Source: a bacterium (lineage in GTDB: Bacteria > Desulfobacterota > Deferrisomatia > Deferrisomatales > BM512). From it: a DNA stretch of 64,000 nucleotides. Where the stretch lies: the NCBI GenBank assembly GCA_004322275.1, contig SCTA01000032.1, positions 50,667 through 114,666 on the forward strand. Reading direction: 5' to 3'. Under the pieces are notes generated by a model. The model was given only the letters and a program-made list of their open reading frames with translations, made no database searches and was not told the DNA's origin. The position numbers and the translations under genes are program-made. Of this stretch, positions 26,678 to 36,315 are shown piece after piece (the stretch's first letter is position 1; each line of letters opens with the position of its first letter).

Positions 26678-27740
26678 CAAGCTTCGCCGGAAGATCGACG
26701 AAGTTGACGGGAAGCTTCTCGAACTCCTCAACGAACGCGCAAAAGTCGCGGTCGAGGTGGGCGAGGCAAAAAAGGCGAAGGGGGGTTCCTTCTACGCTCC
26801 CTCCCGCGAAGACGATATCGTGAGGAGCCTGCAGGAGAAAAATCCCGGCCCCTTCCCCTCTTCGGCGATCCGCCCGGTGTGGAAGGAGATTATCTCCGCC
26901 TCCCTTTCGCTGGAGCAGCCTCTCACCGTGGCTTATCTGGGGCCGCAGGCCTCCTTCACCCATCAGGCGTGCCGCAAGCACTTCGGCCTGAGCGCCCTTT
27001 ACCTGCCGGTGCGCTCGATTTCCGAGGTCTTCGACTTCGTGGAAAAGGGCAAGGCCGATTTCGGGGTTATTCCCGTCGAGAACACCACCGAGGGCGCTGT
27101 CAGCAACACCCTCGACCGCTTCCTCGACTCCGAAACCAAGATCGTCGGCGAGGTGATGCTGCGCATAAGCCTCAACCTGATGAACAAGACCGGAAAGAAG
27201 AGCGACATCCACAAGGTCTACTCCCATCCCCACGCCCTCCCCCAGTGCAGGGAGTGGCTTGAGGCGAACCTTCCCGAGGTGCCCACCCTCGAAGCCTCCT
27301 CGACGGCGCAGGCGGCGCTTATGGCGGCGGAAGACCCCTCGGTGGCGGCGGTGGCGGGCCAGCTCGCGGGAGAGCTCTACGGCCTCGAAACGGTGGAGGC
27401 GAAGATAGAGGACAACCCCAACAACTTCACCCGCTTTCTGGTCATCGGCAAGGAGATACCGGAGGCGGGCTCGTGCAACAAGACCTCGCTTCTCTTCGCG
27501 ATAAAAGACCAGGCGGGGGCGCTCTACCACATGCTCCAGCCCTTCGACGAGAACGGGATAAACCTGACGAAGATCGAATCGCGCCCGATGAAGCGGAAGG
27601 CCTGGGAGTACGTCTTTTTTCTCGACTGCGAGGGCCATGTGAACGATCCCGCCCTCCGGAGGGCCATAGAGGGGCTTTCAAAGGTCTGCCAGTTCGTAAA
27701 GGTGCTCGGTTCCTACCCCTGCGGGGAGAAGCCCGAATGA
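26640..27740 (+). CDS. pheA: Bifunctional chorismate mutase/prephenate dehydratase (P-protein)
   Basis: 366 residues from ATG 26640, after GGAGAACAA. The chorismate mutase AroQ domain is at about 5-90 (LSKLRRKIDEVDGKLLELLN). The prephenate dehydratase domain is at about 95-280, with the catalytic-loop motif NNFTRFLVIG. The ACT domain follows, with the phenylalanine-binding ESRPMKRKAWEY. Together they turn chorismate into phenylpyruvate with feedback control by phenylalanine. It overlaps rluB and hisC, and is the first of an aromatic trio with hisC and aroA. Confidence 0.94.
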   Translation: MATGDDKLKNKLSKLRRKIDEVDGKLLELLNERAKVAVEVGEAKKAKGGSFYAPSREDDIVRSLQEKNPGPFPSSAIRPVWKEIISASLSLEQPLTVAYLGPQASFTHQACRKHFGLSALYLPVRSISEVFDFVEKGKADFGVIPVENTTEGAVSNTLDRFLDSETKIVGEVMLRISLNLMNKTGKKSDIHKVYSHPHALPQCREWLEANLPEVPTLEASSTAQAALMAAEDPSVAAVAGQLAGELYGLETVEAKIEDNPNNFTRFLVIGKEIPEAGSCNKTSLLFAIKDQAGALYHMLQPFDENGINLTKIESRPMKRKAWEYVFFLDCEGHVNDPALRRAIEGLSKVCQFVKVLGSYPCGEKPE

Positions 27741-28858
27741 GCGTGGAAAAAGCGAGGTTTCAGGCGCTGGTCTCCCCGACGGTGCTTGACCTTCGGCCCT
27801 ACAGGCCGGGAAAGCCGATAGAGGAACTGAAGCGCGAGAAGGGGCTGTCCCGGATAATCAAGATGGCCAGCAACGAAAACCCCCTCGGCCCCTCCCCGAA
27901 GGCGGTTGAGAGACTGCGCGAGTGCGCGGGCGGGATGAACCTCTACCCCGACGGCTACGGCTACGAGCTCAAGAAGGCGCTCTCAGGAAAATTCGGCGTG
28001 AAACCCGAGGAGATAGCCCTCGGGAACGGCTCCAGCGAGATAATAGAGATGACCGTCCGCCTCTTTTGCGGGCCGGGCAAAAAGGCCGTCGTCGCGAGCC
28101 CCTCCTTTAGCATCTATCACATCACCGTGAAGGCGCAGGGAGGCGAGGTGGTCGAAGTCCCCCTCAAGGACCACGCGGTGGACCTCGGGGCGATTCTCGA
28201 AGCGGTAGACGCGAACACCTCTTTGGTTATCCTCGGCAATCCCAACAACCCCACCGGCACGGTCTTCGGCGGCGAGGAATGGAAGCGCTTTTTCGAGAGG
28301 TTGCCGGAGAACGTGGCAATCCTTCTCGACGAGGCTTACGCGGAGTTCGCGGATAGTGAAGATTTCCCGAACGGATTGGAATACATCCGGAAGGGAAAGC
28401 CTTTAATCGTGGCGCGGACCTTCTCCAAGGCTTACGGCCTCGCGGGGCTCCGCATCGGCTATGGTTTCGCCGACGCCGAGATTATCGACTACATGAACCG
28501 CCTGCGCCTTCCCTTCAACGCCAACCTCGCGGCGCAGGAGGCGGCGCGGGCCGCCCTCTCCGACGAGGAATTTCTGGCGAAATCCCTTTCCGTCAATTCC
28601 GCCGGAAGAAAGGCCCTCTACGAGTTTTTCGAGGCCGAAGGTGTCGAGTACATAAAGAGCGAGGCCAATTTCATGATGGCGAAGGTGGGCGACGGCGATT
28701 CCTTCTTTTCGGCGATGCTCGACGAGGGAGTCATAATACGCTCCGCCAGCGGGTTCGGAGCGCCGGAATGGATACGGGTGAGCATTGGGCTCCCCGAAGA
28801 GATTGAGATATTCAAGAAGGCTTTTTTGCGGGTCAAGGCCCGCCTGGGGAAGGTGTGA
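27737..28858 (+). CDS. hisC: Histidinol-phosphate/aromatic aminotransferase
   Basis: 373-residue class I/II PLP aminotransferase of the HisC type. It starts at ATG 27737 overlapping the pheA stop; the frame is open further upstream but inside pheA. MASNENPLGPSPKA, GNPNNPTGT, DEAYAEF and the PLP-lysine segment ARTFSKAYGLAGLRIGY are all present. Between pheA and aroA it may mainly transaminate phenylpyruvate or 4-hydroxyphenylpyruvate, as HisC-like enzymes do in some bacteria. No other histidine gene lies nearby, so the dual role is inference. Confidence 0.9.
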   Translation: MSVEKARFQALVSPTVLDLRPYRPGKPIEELKREKGLSRIIKMASNENPLGPSPKAVERLRECAGGMNLYPDGYGYELKKALSGKFGVKPEEIALGNGSSEIIEMTVRLFCGPGKKAVVASPSFSIYHITVKAQGGEVVEVPLKDHAVDLGAILEAVDANTSLVILGNPNNPTGTVFGGEEWKRFFERLPENVAILLDEAYAEFADSEDFPNGLEYIRKGKPLIVARTFSKAYGLAGLRIGYGFADAEIIDYMNRLRLPFNANLAAQEAARAALSDEEFLAKSLSVNSAGRKALYEFFEAEGVEYIKSEANFMMAKVGDGDSFFSAMLDEGVIIRSASGFGAPEWIRVSIGLPEEIEIFKKAFLRVKARLGKV

Positions 28859-30150
28859 TGGCAAGCCAGACCATTCTCGCGGGAGGGCCGCTGAAAGGGA
28901 CGGTCACCGTTCCGGGCGACAAGTCGATCTCCCACCGTTCCCTTATGTTTTCCGCTCTTGCCGAGGGAGTTTCGACGATAACCGGCCTCCAGAAGGGGCT
29001 GGACGTGAAGGCCACGCGCCAGTGTTTCGAGGCGCTGGGCGTAAAGGTCTTTGAGGAGGGCGGCGTCCTGAAGGTCGAAGGCAGGGGGATCGGCGGCCTC
29101 TCGGAGCCGACAGATATTCTCGACTGCCTCAACTCCGGCACCACCATGCGCCTCATGGCCGGGGTGCTGGCGGGTCACTCCTTCCTCTCCGTCCTCACCG
29201 GCGACAGACACCTTCGGAAGCGCCCGATGGCGCGCATCCTCGACCCCCTGCGCGAGATGGGCGCTCTGGCCCTCGGCAGGGAAGAGGATACCAAGGCCCC
29301 GCTCGTCATACGCGGCGGGTCTCTTCGCGCCCTGGAATGGACCACCCCGGTGGCAAGCGCGCAGGTAAAGAGCGCCGTGCTCCTCGCGGGTCTCCACGCA
29401 CGCGGGACGACCTGGGTTATCGAGCCGAGTCCCACCCGCGACCACACCGAGAGGATGCTGGGCGGGATGGGAGCGACGATTCTCCGGGAGGGAGCGGGAA
29501 AGGTCGGCATAGCAGGGCGTCCGAAACTCAGGCCCATAGAGATAGAGGTTCCCGGCGACCCCTCTTCGGCTGCCTTCTGGGCCAGCGCCGCCCTCATGGT
29601 TCCAGGCTCCGATCTGACCGTCAAAGCCATCTCCATGAACGAGGGCCGGACCGGTTTTTTCAGGATTTTAAAGAGGATGGGAGCCGACCTTGAAATGACC
29701 CTGACCGGCGACGCGGCCGGAGAGCCGGTGGGCGATCTTCGCGTGAGGTATTCAAAGCTCAGGGGCGTCGAGGTCTCACCGGAAGAGGTTCCCTCCGCCA
29801 TAGACGAGTTTCCCGTACTCGGCGCGATTGCGGCGATAGCCGAAGGCGAAACGGTGGTCACCGGCGCGGAGGAGCTTCGCTTCAAGGAATCAGACAGAAT
29901 CGACGCCCTCGCCGGAGAGCTGCGCAAGGCCGGGGTGAAGGTCGATACCTTCCGCGACGGGCTTCGCATAACCGGTGGCGGCAAGCTGAACTCAGCCGCC
30001 TTCGACTCCCACGGCGACCACCGCCTCGCGATGAGCGCGGCGATACTCTCCCTCGCCCTTCCGGGCGGCGGCGTCGTCGAAGGGGCCGAGGCGGCGGAGG
30101 TCTCCTACCCGGAGTTTTTCAAAACCCTGAGCGGGCTTTCCTCTCGCTGA
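28858..30150 (+). CDS. aroA: 3-phosphoshikimate 1-carboxyvinyltransferase (EPSP synthase)
   Basis: 430 residues. It joins shikimate 3-phosphate and phosphoenolpyruvate in the sixth shikimate-pathway step. Conserved segments are GDKSISHRSLMFSAL (substrate lysine), LNSGTTMRLMAGVLAG, DRHLRKRPM, IDEFPVLGAIAA, RFKESDRI and HGDHRLAM. It starts at ATG 28858 within the hisC stop; a GTG one codon earlier is also possible. The LNSGTTMR form, rather than LGNAGTAMRP, suggests the class II-like sequence group. Last gene of the aromatic operon. Confidence 0.95.
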   Translation: MASQTILAGGPLKGTVTVPGDKSISHRSLMFSALAEGVSTITGLQKGLDVKATRQCFEALGVKVFEEGGVLKVEGRGIGGLSEPTDILDCLNSGTTMRLMAGVLAGHSFLSVLTGDRHLRKRPMARILDPLREMGALALGREEDTKAPLVIRGGSLRALEWTTPVASAQVKSAVLLAGLHARGTTWVIEPSPTRDHTERMLGGMGATILREGAGKVGIAGRPKLRPIEIEVPGDPSSAAFWASAALMVPGSDLTVKAISMNEGRTGFFRILKRMGADLEMTLTGDAAGEPVGDLRVRYSKLRGVEVSPEEVPSAIDEFPVLGAIAAIAEGETVVTGAEELRFKESDRIDALAGELRKAGVKVDTFRDGLRITGGGKLNSAAFDSHGDHRLAMSAAILSLALPGGGVVEGAEAAEVSYPEFFKTLSGLSSR

Positions 30151-30158
30151 TAATGAAT

Positions 30159-30277
30159 CCGGCACATCCTTTTTGCCCCCGGCGTCGTCATGTCCTCGCT
30201 CAAGGCCTCGACGTAGCGCTGCTACCGTCTCGGCCTGTCGCTGTGGGATTCCTCGCCGGAAGACAAAAAACCGCGCC
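30159..30277. repeat. ~120-bp palindromic repeat (complete)
   Basis: Ends read CCGGCACATCC and AAAAAACCGCGCC, with inner arms CCCCCGGCG/TCGCCGG. The centre CGTAGCGCTGCTAC matches the other copies. It separates aroA from ftsY. Confidence 0.8.
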
Positions 30278-30308
30278 TCTCAACTCTCGAACGCAAAGGC
30301 GAAATTAA

Positions 30309-31307
30309 TTGTCAGAAGATAAAAAGCCAGGTTTCCTCGGGAAAATTTTCGGCAAAACCGGCGGCGGGGCCGAAGCTCCCGTGGAAACTTCCGCCGAAGC
30401 TTCCTTTCTCGCCCGCCTGCGCGACGGCCTCACCAAGACCAGGTCCACCTTCCAGAAGGGGCTCGACCGCGCCCTCTTCGGCAAGAAGAAAGTGGACGCC
30501 GAAACCCTTGAAGAGCTTGAAGAAGCGCTCGTCACCGCCGACATAGGCGTAAACACCGCGCTTAGGCTGGTCGGCGAGGTCAGCGAGAGGGTCAGGCGCA
30601 ACGAACTCTCCGACCCGGAGGCGCTGCGCGAGCATCTGAAGAAGAGAATCGGCGAGATACTCCTTCAGGACGAGGGGCATTTCGACCTCGGACCTGAAAA
30701 GCCCCGCGTCGTCCTCGTCATCGGCGTAAACGGCGTCGGAAAGACCACCACCATAGGGAAACTCGCGGCCAAATTCACCTCGCAGGGCAAAAAGGTGATA
30801 ATCGGGGCCGCCGACACCTTCCGCGCCGCCGCCATCGAGCAACTCGCCGTCTGGGGAGAGCGAGCCGGGGCCGAGGTCGTCCGCCACGCCCACGGCTCCG
30901 ACCCCGCCGCCGTCGCCTATGACGCGATAGAGGCGGGCAAGGCGCGCGGGGCGGATCTCGTCCTCATCGACACCGCCGGGAGGCTCCACACCAAGCACAA
31001 CCTGATGGAGGAGATGAAGAAGATACGCCGCGTCTCCCAAAAGAGCCTCGAAGGGGCACCCCACGAGACGATGCTGGTTCTCGACGCCACCACCGGGCAA
31101 AACGCCATAAGCCAGGCCAAGCAGTTCATGGAGGCGGTCGGCGTCGATTCCATCGCGCTGACCAAGCTTGACGGAACAGCCAAGGGCGGGGTGATCGTCG
31201 GCATCTGCGACGAGCTTAAAATTCCCGTCAAATTCGTCGGAATCGGCGAGAAGGTCGAAGACCTCAGACCTTTCGATGCGAAAGAGTTCGTCGAAGCGCT
31301 CTTTTAA
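30309..31307 (+). CDS. ftsY: Signal-recognition-particle receptor FtsY
   Basis: 332-residue SRP GTPase that docks ribosome-nascent-chain complexes at the inner membrane. N-domain helices run to about residue 125. The G domain shows [41 protein letters not shown] and [11 protein letters not shown]. The acidic A domain is short, as in many non-enteric bacteria. The start is TTG with a modest AAAGG ribosome site. It follows a palindromic repeat and is not joined to aroA. Confidence 0.95.
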   Translation: MSEDKKPGFLGKIFGKTGGGAEAPVETSAEASFLARLRDGLTKTRSTFQKGLDRALFGKKKVDAETLEELEEALVTADIGVNTALRLVGEVSERVRRNELSDPEALREHLKKRIGEILLQDEGHFDLGPEKPRVVLVIGVNGVGKTTTIGKLAAKFTSQGKKVIIGAADTFRAAAIEQLAVWGERAGAEVVRHAHGSDPAAVAYDAIEAGKARGADLVLIDTAGRLHTKHNLMEEMKKIRRVSQKSLEGAPHETMLVLDATTGQNAISQAKQFMEAVGVDSIALTKLDGTAKGGVIVGICDELKIPVKFVGIGEKVEDLRPFDAKEFVEALF

Positions 31308-31409
31308 ATCAAAGCCAGATATTCTCCCGCCCATATAGGGCCGAATTAGATTTCGGACGCCTTCCATCTTCTTTCTTTTGGACTATCATTCCGGAGAAAG
31401 GAGGTTCGC

Positions 31410-32306
31410 ATGTCCCTTCGCAAATTGCTCTTCTCCACGAGACTCGAAGAATTTTCCCTCAGGGCAGTCGAATCGCTCTATTCCCTCAGGGAGGCCGGGC
31501 TTGAGGAGATGATTTTCCTCAACGTGGTCCACTACGACGAGAGCGCCGTCGCGGCGAGCTACGGCTTTGACAAGCACATCGCCGACGAACTGAGCGAATC
31601 GGCGCGGCTGCGCTTCGTGGAGTGGGAAAAGCGCGTAGCGGCTGAAGGACTTTCGGCGCGCCACGTAATAGAGCTCGGCAGGGTGGAGGACAAGATCATC
31701 GAGGTGGCCTGCCGCGAGGGGGTCGATCTCATAGTCCTGGGTGAAAGGCGCAGCCTTCCCCTCGATTCCGTCTACCTCGGCGGCGTTCCCATGGGGGTTG
31801 CGCGCCGCTCGCCGATACCGGTAATGATCTTCAAATCTCCCGAAGCGGCCGTAGCGCACCCCCTTAATCCGAGGCCCCTCAAAACGATCATCTACTGCAC
31901 GGATTTTTCTGAGGTCTCCGACCTAGCTTACAAGTTCCTGAAGAGACTTTCCGGCGCTGTGGACAAGGTCGAGATAGTCAACCTCCTCACCGACGACGAC
32001 TTCGCCGCCCACGACCCGGAGGAGATACGGACCGTGGAGGAGGGCAGGCTAAAGCTCATGGAGGGGATGGCGGCGGAGCTGCTGGAACTCGGGGTTCTGG
32101 CCGATACCCACATCTACGCCGGGGACGCCGCCCGCGAAATAATCACCGTCTGCGCCGAAAGGGATGCGACGGCGATTTTGATGGGAACGACCGGACGCCG
32201 GGGAGTCGTCGAGGCGGTAAAGGGGTCGCTCTCCCACCGCGTCGTGGAGAAATCCCCCGTCCCGGTCATATTGGTGCCGCTGCCGAAAAAGACTGCCTGC
32301 GAGTAG
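31410..32306 (+). CDS. Tandem-domain universal stress protein
   Basis: 298 residues holding two UspA-like domains (about 1-145 and 155-298). Only the second keeps the nucleotide-binding G-x2-G-x9-G-S signature, in MGTTGRRGVVEAVKGSLSHR. The first has GERRSLPLDSVYLGG, a relaxed version. Such tandem proteins bind ATP or AMP and modulate stress responses. A strong AAGGAGG precedes ATG. It stands alone between ftsY and a binding-protein gene. Confidence 0.88.
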   Translation: MSLRKLLFSTRLEEFSLRAVESLYSLREAGLEEMIFLNVVHYDESAVAASYGFDKHIADELSESARLRFVEWEKRVAAEGLSARHVIELGRVEDKIIEVACREGVDLIVLGERRSLPLDSVYLGGVPMGVARRSPIPVMIFKSPEAAVAHPLNPRPLKTIIYCTDFSEVSDLAYKFLKRLSGAVDKVEIVNLLTDDDFAAHDPEEIRTVEEGRLKLMEGMAAELLELGVLADTHIYAGDAAREIITVCAERDATAILMGTTGRRGVVEAVKGSLSHRVVEKSPVPVILVPLPKKTACE

Positions 32307-32370
32307 TTTGAGCGCAAGGTAAGGTAACGCAGCGGTTGACCTTACTGCGGGTTTCAAATAAAAATGCCGG

Positions 32371-33921
32371 ATGGAAAGATTCAGGATATTAATTCTTCCG
32401 GCCGTCTTTGCGCTCGTGTTTCTGACGTGCCTGACCGGCTGCCGGGGCAGGGAGGGGCAGGGGAGAGCGCCGGACGAGTTCATCGTCGGCCTCGAAGGCG
32501 CTCCGGCCAGCCTCGACCCGCGCTACGCGACCGACGCCTACGGCGTGAGGATAATTCCCCTCCTCTTCAACGGCCTCCTAACCGAGGAGCCCTCCGGGGC
32601 GCTCGTTCCCGATCTCGCCGAAAGGTGGGAGAACCCTGATCCGCTGACTCACCGCCTGACCCTCAAAAAGAACGTCCGCTTTCACGACGGCTCGCCGTTT
32701 AGCTCTAAAGACGTAAAGGCCACCTTCTCCTACGTCATGGACCCGGCCAACGGCTGCCCCTCGGCGGGCTCGCTGAAGGCGCTTTCCTCCGTAGAGACCC
32801 CCGATGGCTACACGGTAGTCTTCCGGCTCAAAGAGCCCTTCGTCTCCTTTCCCTACCAGCTCCGGCAGGGGATATTGCCCGAGAGGCTAGCGGGCAAAAA
32901 GGACCTCGGGGAAGAGCTAACCGGAACCGGCCCCTTCAAACTCGACAGAATAAAGCCCGGCGAGGAGATTACCCTTTTGCCCAATCCGGAATGCTACAGG
33001 GGCGCTCCCCTCGTCGAAGGACTGCGCTTCCGGATACTGGGCAACGCCACAACGCGGCTTCTGGAGCTTAAATCCGGCGGAATCGATCTCCTGCAGAACG
33101 CCGTCCCGCCCTACTCGGTGAAGTTTCTCGAACGCGAGGAAAACCTGAAAATCATACGCGCTCCCGGCCCCTCCTACCAGTATCTCGGCTTCAATCTCGA
33201 AGACAAAATCGTCGGCGACGCGAAGGTCAGGCGGGCGATAGCCCACGCGCTGGACAGAAAATCCCTCATAGAGTTCGTTCTGCAGGGGCAGGCGCGGCCC
33301 GCGAAGGCGCTCTTCTCCCCGGAACACATCGCCTTCGCGCCGGGAGCGGAGGAGATTCCCTTCGACCTCGAAGAGGCGAAGACCCTTCTCGACTCTGCGG
33401 GGTACCCCGACCCCGACGGCGACGGCCCCGCCATGCGCTTTTCGCTCTCGTACAAGACCTCCAGCGACAAGACCGCCAACGAGGTGGCGCAGGTCATCGC
33501 CAATCAGCTTCGCCGGGCGGGAATAGGCGTCGAGGTGCGCAGCTTCGAGTGGGGGACCTTCTTCGGCGACGTGAAGAAGGGCAACTTCCAGATGATGAGC
33601 CTTCGGTGGATAGGGCTCACCGACCCGGATGTCCTCCACTATATCTTCCACTCCTCCTCTGTGCCCCCGGCGGGGGCCAACAGGGGAAGGGTGAGGGACG
33701 CCGAAATAGACGCCTGGCTCGACGCCTCGCGAAGCGAGCCCGATTTCTCCAAGCGGATGGAGCTTTACAGGAAGGCGCAGGAGAAGGCAGCCAGCGAGTG
33801 CTATTACGTCAGCCTCTGGTGGCTGGACAACGTCGTCGTGATGAACAGGGGGTTCGACGGCTTTACGCCCTATCCCGGCGGGGAATATACCAGTCTGGCG
33901 AAGGTCAGGAGGGTCAGGTAG
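32371..33921 (+). CDS. Peptide/oligopeptide ABC-transporter substrate-binding lipoprotein
   Basis: 516-residue solute-binding protein family 5 member (DppA/OppA type). A lipoprotein signal ends LTGC (Cys about residue 24), so it is anchored in the periplasmic face of the membrane. Family segments include LDPRYATDAYGVRI, LVPDLAERWENPD, VRFHDGSPFSSKDV, GTGPFKLDRI and VRRAIAHALDRKSLI. No permease or ATPase genes are adjacent, so the transporter is encoded elsewhere or the protein has a signalling role. A cluster of palindromic repeats follows its stop. Confidence 0.9.
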   Translation: MERFRILILPAVFALVFLTCLTGCRGREGQGRAPDEFIVGLEGAPASLDPRYATDAYGVRIIPLLFNGLLTEEPSGALVPDLAERWENPDPLTHRLTLKKNVRFHDGSPFSSKDVKATFSYVMDPANGCPSAGSLKALSSVETPDGYTVVFRLKEPFVSFPYQLRQGILPERLAGKKDLGEELTGTGPFKLDRIKPGEEITLLPNPECYRGAPLVEGLRFRILGNATTRLLELKSGGIDLLQNAVPPYSVKFLEREENLKIIRAPGPSYQYLGFNLEDKIVGDAKVRRAIAHALDRKSLIEFVLQGQARPAKALFSPEHIAFAPGAEEIPFDLEEAKTLLDSAGYPDPDGDGPAMRFSLSYKTSSDKTANEVAQVIANQLRRAGIGVEVRSFEWGTFFGDVKKGNFQMMSLRWIGLTDPDVLHYIFHSSSVPPAGANRGRVRDAEIDAWLDASRSEPDFSKRMELYRKAQEKAASECYYVSLWWLDNVVVMNRGFDGFTPYPGGEYTSLAKVRRVR

Positions 33922-33926
33922 TCGCG

Positions 33927-33959
33927 GGTGCCGTTAGCCGCGAAGCGGCGTAACGCACC
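33927..33959. repeat. Short palindromic repeat (GCCGC..GCGGC type)
   Basis: Hairpin GTTAGCCGC/GCGGCGTAAC. Same family as 9187-9218 and 63777-63809. Confidence 0.7.
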
Positions 33960-33968
33960 AATTCCCCA

Positions 33969-34000
33969 TCGTCATTCTCGCGCGAAGCGCGGGAATCCAG
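33969..34000. repeat. Short palindromic repeat (TCATTCTCGCG type)
   Basis: ATTCTCGCGC/GCGCGGGAAT hairpin with loop GAA. A nearly identical copy lies at 63818-63849, again directly after the GCCGC-type repeat. Confidence 0.7.
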
Positions 34001-34010
34001 GGGTTTATTG

Positions 34011-34440
34011 TAGGATGGGCTTTAGCCCATCGGTCTACGTCTGTGGGGCTTTGCCCCACACCCCTTGGTACTTCTTTTAGAAAGAAGTACCCAAGAAATC
34101 GGCCCGGAAGGAGACGCTCGCTCTACGAGCGACCGGTCGCTACGGCGGGGGCGTGAGGGGGCACTCGTTCGCTGACCCCCCCGCCGCCCTATCCGCCTCC
34201 GCTCCCTGCGTCACCTACGGGCCACGAGGGGGAACGAAAAGAAGGCTCGTCCAAAAACAGGATAACGGAATGTTTTTGGACTCGAAGGTAAAATTTTTAC
34301 ACGTATGCAGTGAATAGTTGTAAATAATTTACCTTCGAGCCGATAAGTACATGTAATTTCACTTATCGGCGAGCCATCTTTACGTTCCCCACGCTCTCCG
34401 GTGCCCAGCGAACGAGGTAGCGAGGGGGTTTCGAGCTTGC
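34011..34440. repeat. Large palindromic repeat element, copy 2
   Basis: In the reverse orientation to copy 1. The outer hairpins are GATGGGCT/AGCCCATC (34014-34031), TGGGGC/GCCCCA and ACTTCTTT/AAAGAAGT. A left flank shares GGGGCA and CCCGCCGCC segments with copy 1. The core is at 34244-34375. The right flank departs from the consensus after about 34395, where the low-GC gene module begins. Region 33922-34489 has no other gene. Confidence 0.78.
34244..34375. repeat. Four-way-junction core of element copy 2
   Basis: P1 is GGCTCG 34244-34249 with CGAGCC 34370-34375. P2 is TCCAAAAACA 34250-34259 with TGTTTTTGGA 34271-34280. P3 is CTCGAAGGTAAA 34281-34292 with TTTACCTTCGAG 34328-34339. P4 is CCGATAAGT 34340-34348 with ACTTATCGG 34361-34369. 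Every stem abuts the next with no unpaired base. Confidence 0.82.
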
Positions 34441-34489
34441 CATGAGCCGAAGGCGATTTGCACGCTCGCCGAGCGGACGAGTGATAAGC

Positions 34490-36237
34490 ATGGAGAAATG
34501 TATTTTGACCGAAAAGTGCTATTGGTTTCTCTGCTTTGAACCCGTTAGTGCAAGCCCTGCAACCAAGATATTCGGATTTTCCGAATTCCTCGCCGCAGTA
34601 GCACTACTGGCAGTTGTCTATACGGTTACCGATGTCAGATATAAATTTCGGATTGCCGTAACACCTAGCCGGTTTGGATCGCTTCATGCCACAACATTTT
34701 ACTTAACCGCTATAATCGGTCTGCAAACACTACTTACCGAAGTGTGGATCAATGAAGGCTGGTGGGTTCCAAAGACCGCTGGCTCACGCATTCCACATGG
34801 CAGGGCATCTTTGGCTTGCTATTCCTTTCCACGATTTTAACTTGGATGTATTGCGCATTTATCCGCCCGCCGGTTTTCTGCCGCCGCAATGCTCTTCGTT
34901 TTGGACAAGTGCTTTACAAGTACATCCAGCGTGGAAATGACGAAGAACTGAAGGTTATTGCGGACGAGTTAGCCAAGTCTGCGAAACCTTTGGTCATGCA
35001 TAGCAGGCGTCTAAATCGCCGTACTTCTGATGTAGAAACATTAAGGGGGCAACCCCACAAAAAGAGGGCTGGGGTTGAAGATTATGCCTACGACATATTA
35101 TTGCTAATCGCCAATCGCAAGTTTTGTCGAAATATTGTTGGATCGTCACCCGTAACCGCCCAAGCTTTCTTTGAGGAGATGACCAGCGCAAGCAAGTTCG
35201 ACATCCCGATAGGGCAGTTCGCACGAAATATCTCCAGCGAAGCCGTGGCTCAAAAGGGGTCGTTTCTTTACGATGAAGCCGATGGATACTATTCGGGGTT
35301 GCTGGGTTATCTAAAACCGGTGACTAAAGCAGTGTATGGGGACTATTCACTCGTGGAAGCTCTAGCGAACAACTTTGACTCGCCGCTAGATCTCCATTAC
35401 GAAGAGCAATGGGGATGGGATGCCAAACAATGGGAAGCCTATTGCCGTGCTACACTTATCACTTTTAAAGACTATTTAGAAAAAGGTTATGGTTCTCAAC
35501 ATTCCTATGCTCTTAATCGCACGTTTAAAAACATGGAAAGCGCCTATCGCGATTTGTACAAACTCAACGATACGCCTTATGAATATCTTACCGATACATA
35601 TGGGCGGCTTCGCGTGGTTGTAGAATTTGTAAAGGATGCTATCGATCTTATCGATAAGCATCCCAATCCACCTGAGCCGTTACGCCGAATTCGTGAGGGA
35701 ACATATCCGAAGAATATTTACGATCATCTGGCACTTCTGATCTTTGACATGATATCAGCCGCTTCAATGGTGAAATCTCCACCTGAGACATGTTGGTCCA
35801 TCCACCACAATATGATTTGGAGCCGTATTTTCACTAGGTACGGTGGTAAGGATGGGAAAGCTTTTAAAATTGTGCGCTTCAAGGTTCGTCGCCTTCTGTA
35901 CGATGAAATCGCGATAATGACCAAACACCCAAATTATAAGGGTGCAATGATCCTTGGCTATTGCTTGAACGTTTTTGGAATGACGACAAACACTAAGAAA
36001 GATTTTGACAGGGATTCCTATGCACTAGCCAAAGCAGTTCAATCCTGGACTCGAAAATACTACCTTGATATGCGGCAAGAATATCCTGACGTTGCCGAGT
36101 CGGTTTTAATAGGCAGCGTCAGCTTTGACGAGACCGGTAGCAGGCTTGTTAAAACTTATTTAAAAGGATTAAACCGCGAGGCTCCAAAGGCATATTTAGT
36201 TCTGGATCAACCTTCACAATTATCCACTTCCGGTTGA
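34490..36237 (+). pseudogene. Orphan low-GC membrane protein gene, split by a -1 frame change
   Basis: Two overlapping frames look like one protein. 34490-34840 encodes MEKCILTEKCYWF followed by two membrane helices (FLAAVALLAVVYTV and TTFYLTAIIGLQTLL) and then EGWWVPK. From 34762 (GTG) the next frame continues KDRWLTHSTWQGIFGLLFLS with a third helix and a roughly 430-residue soluble, helical domain ending at 36237. A -1 change near 34763-34765 would join them into about 582 residues. GC is near 45%, well below neighbours, and codon use differs. No family is recognised. It could be a sequencing error, a decayed gene, or two separate proteins. It abuts palindromic element copy 2. Confidence 0.55.
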
Positions 36238-36267
36238 GGAACGAAAAACCGGCAACTAGAAGCAAAC

Positions 36268-36296
36268 AAAAAGGGAGCCTTTCGGCTCCCTTTTTT
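36268..36296. terminator. Bidirectional terminator between the orphan gene and glutamine synthetase
   Basis: Stem AAGGGAGCC/GGCTCCCTT with loop TTTC, A-run before and T-run after. It can serve both converging genes. Confidence 0.85.
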
Positions 36297-36315
36297 ACAT
36301 CATAATTACAAACTT

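Noticed and set aside
34755..34775. Programmed ribosomal frameshifting in the split orphan gene
   Set aside because: No classical slippery heptamer or clear downstream stimulatory stem-loop was seen; decay or a sequence error is simpler.
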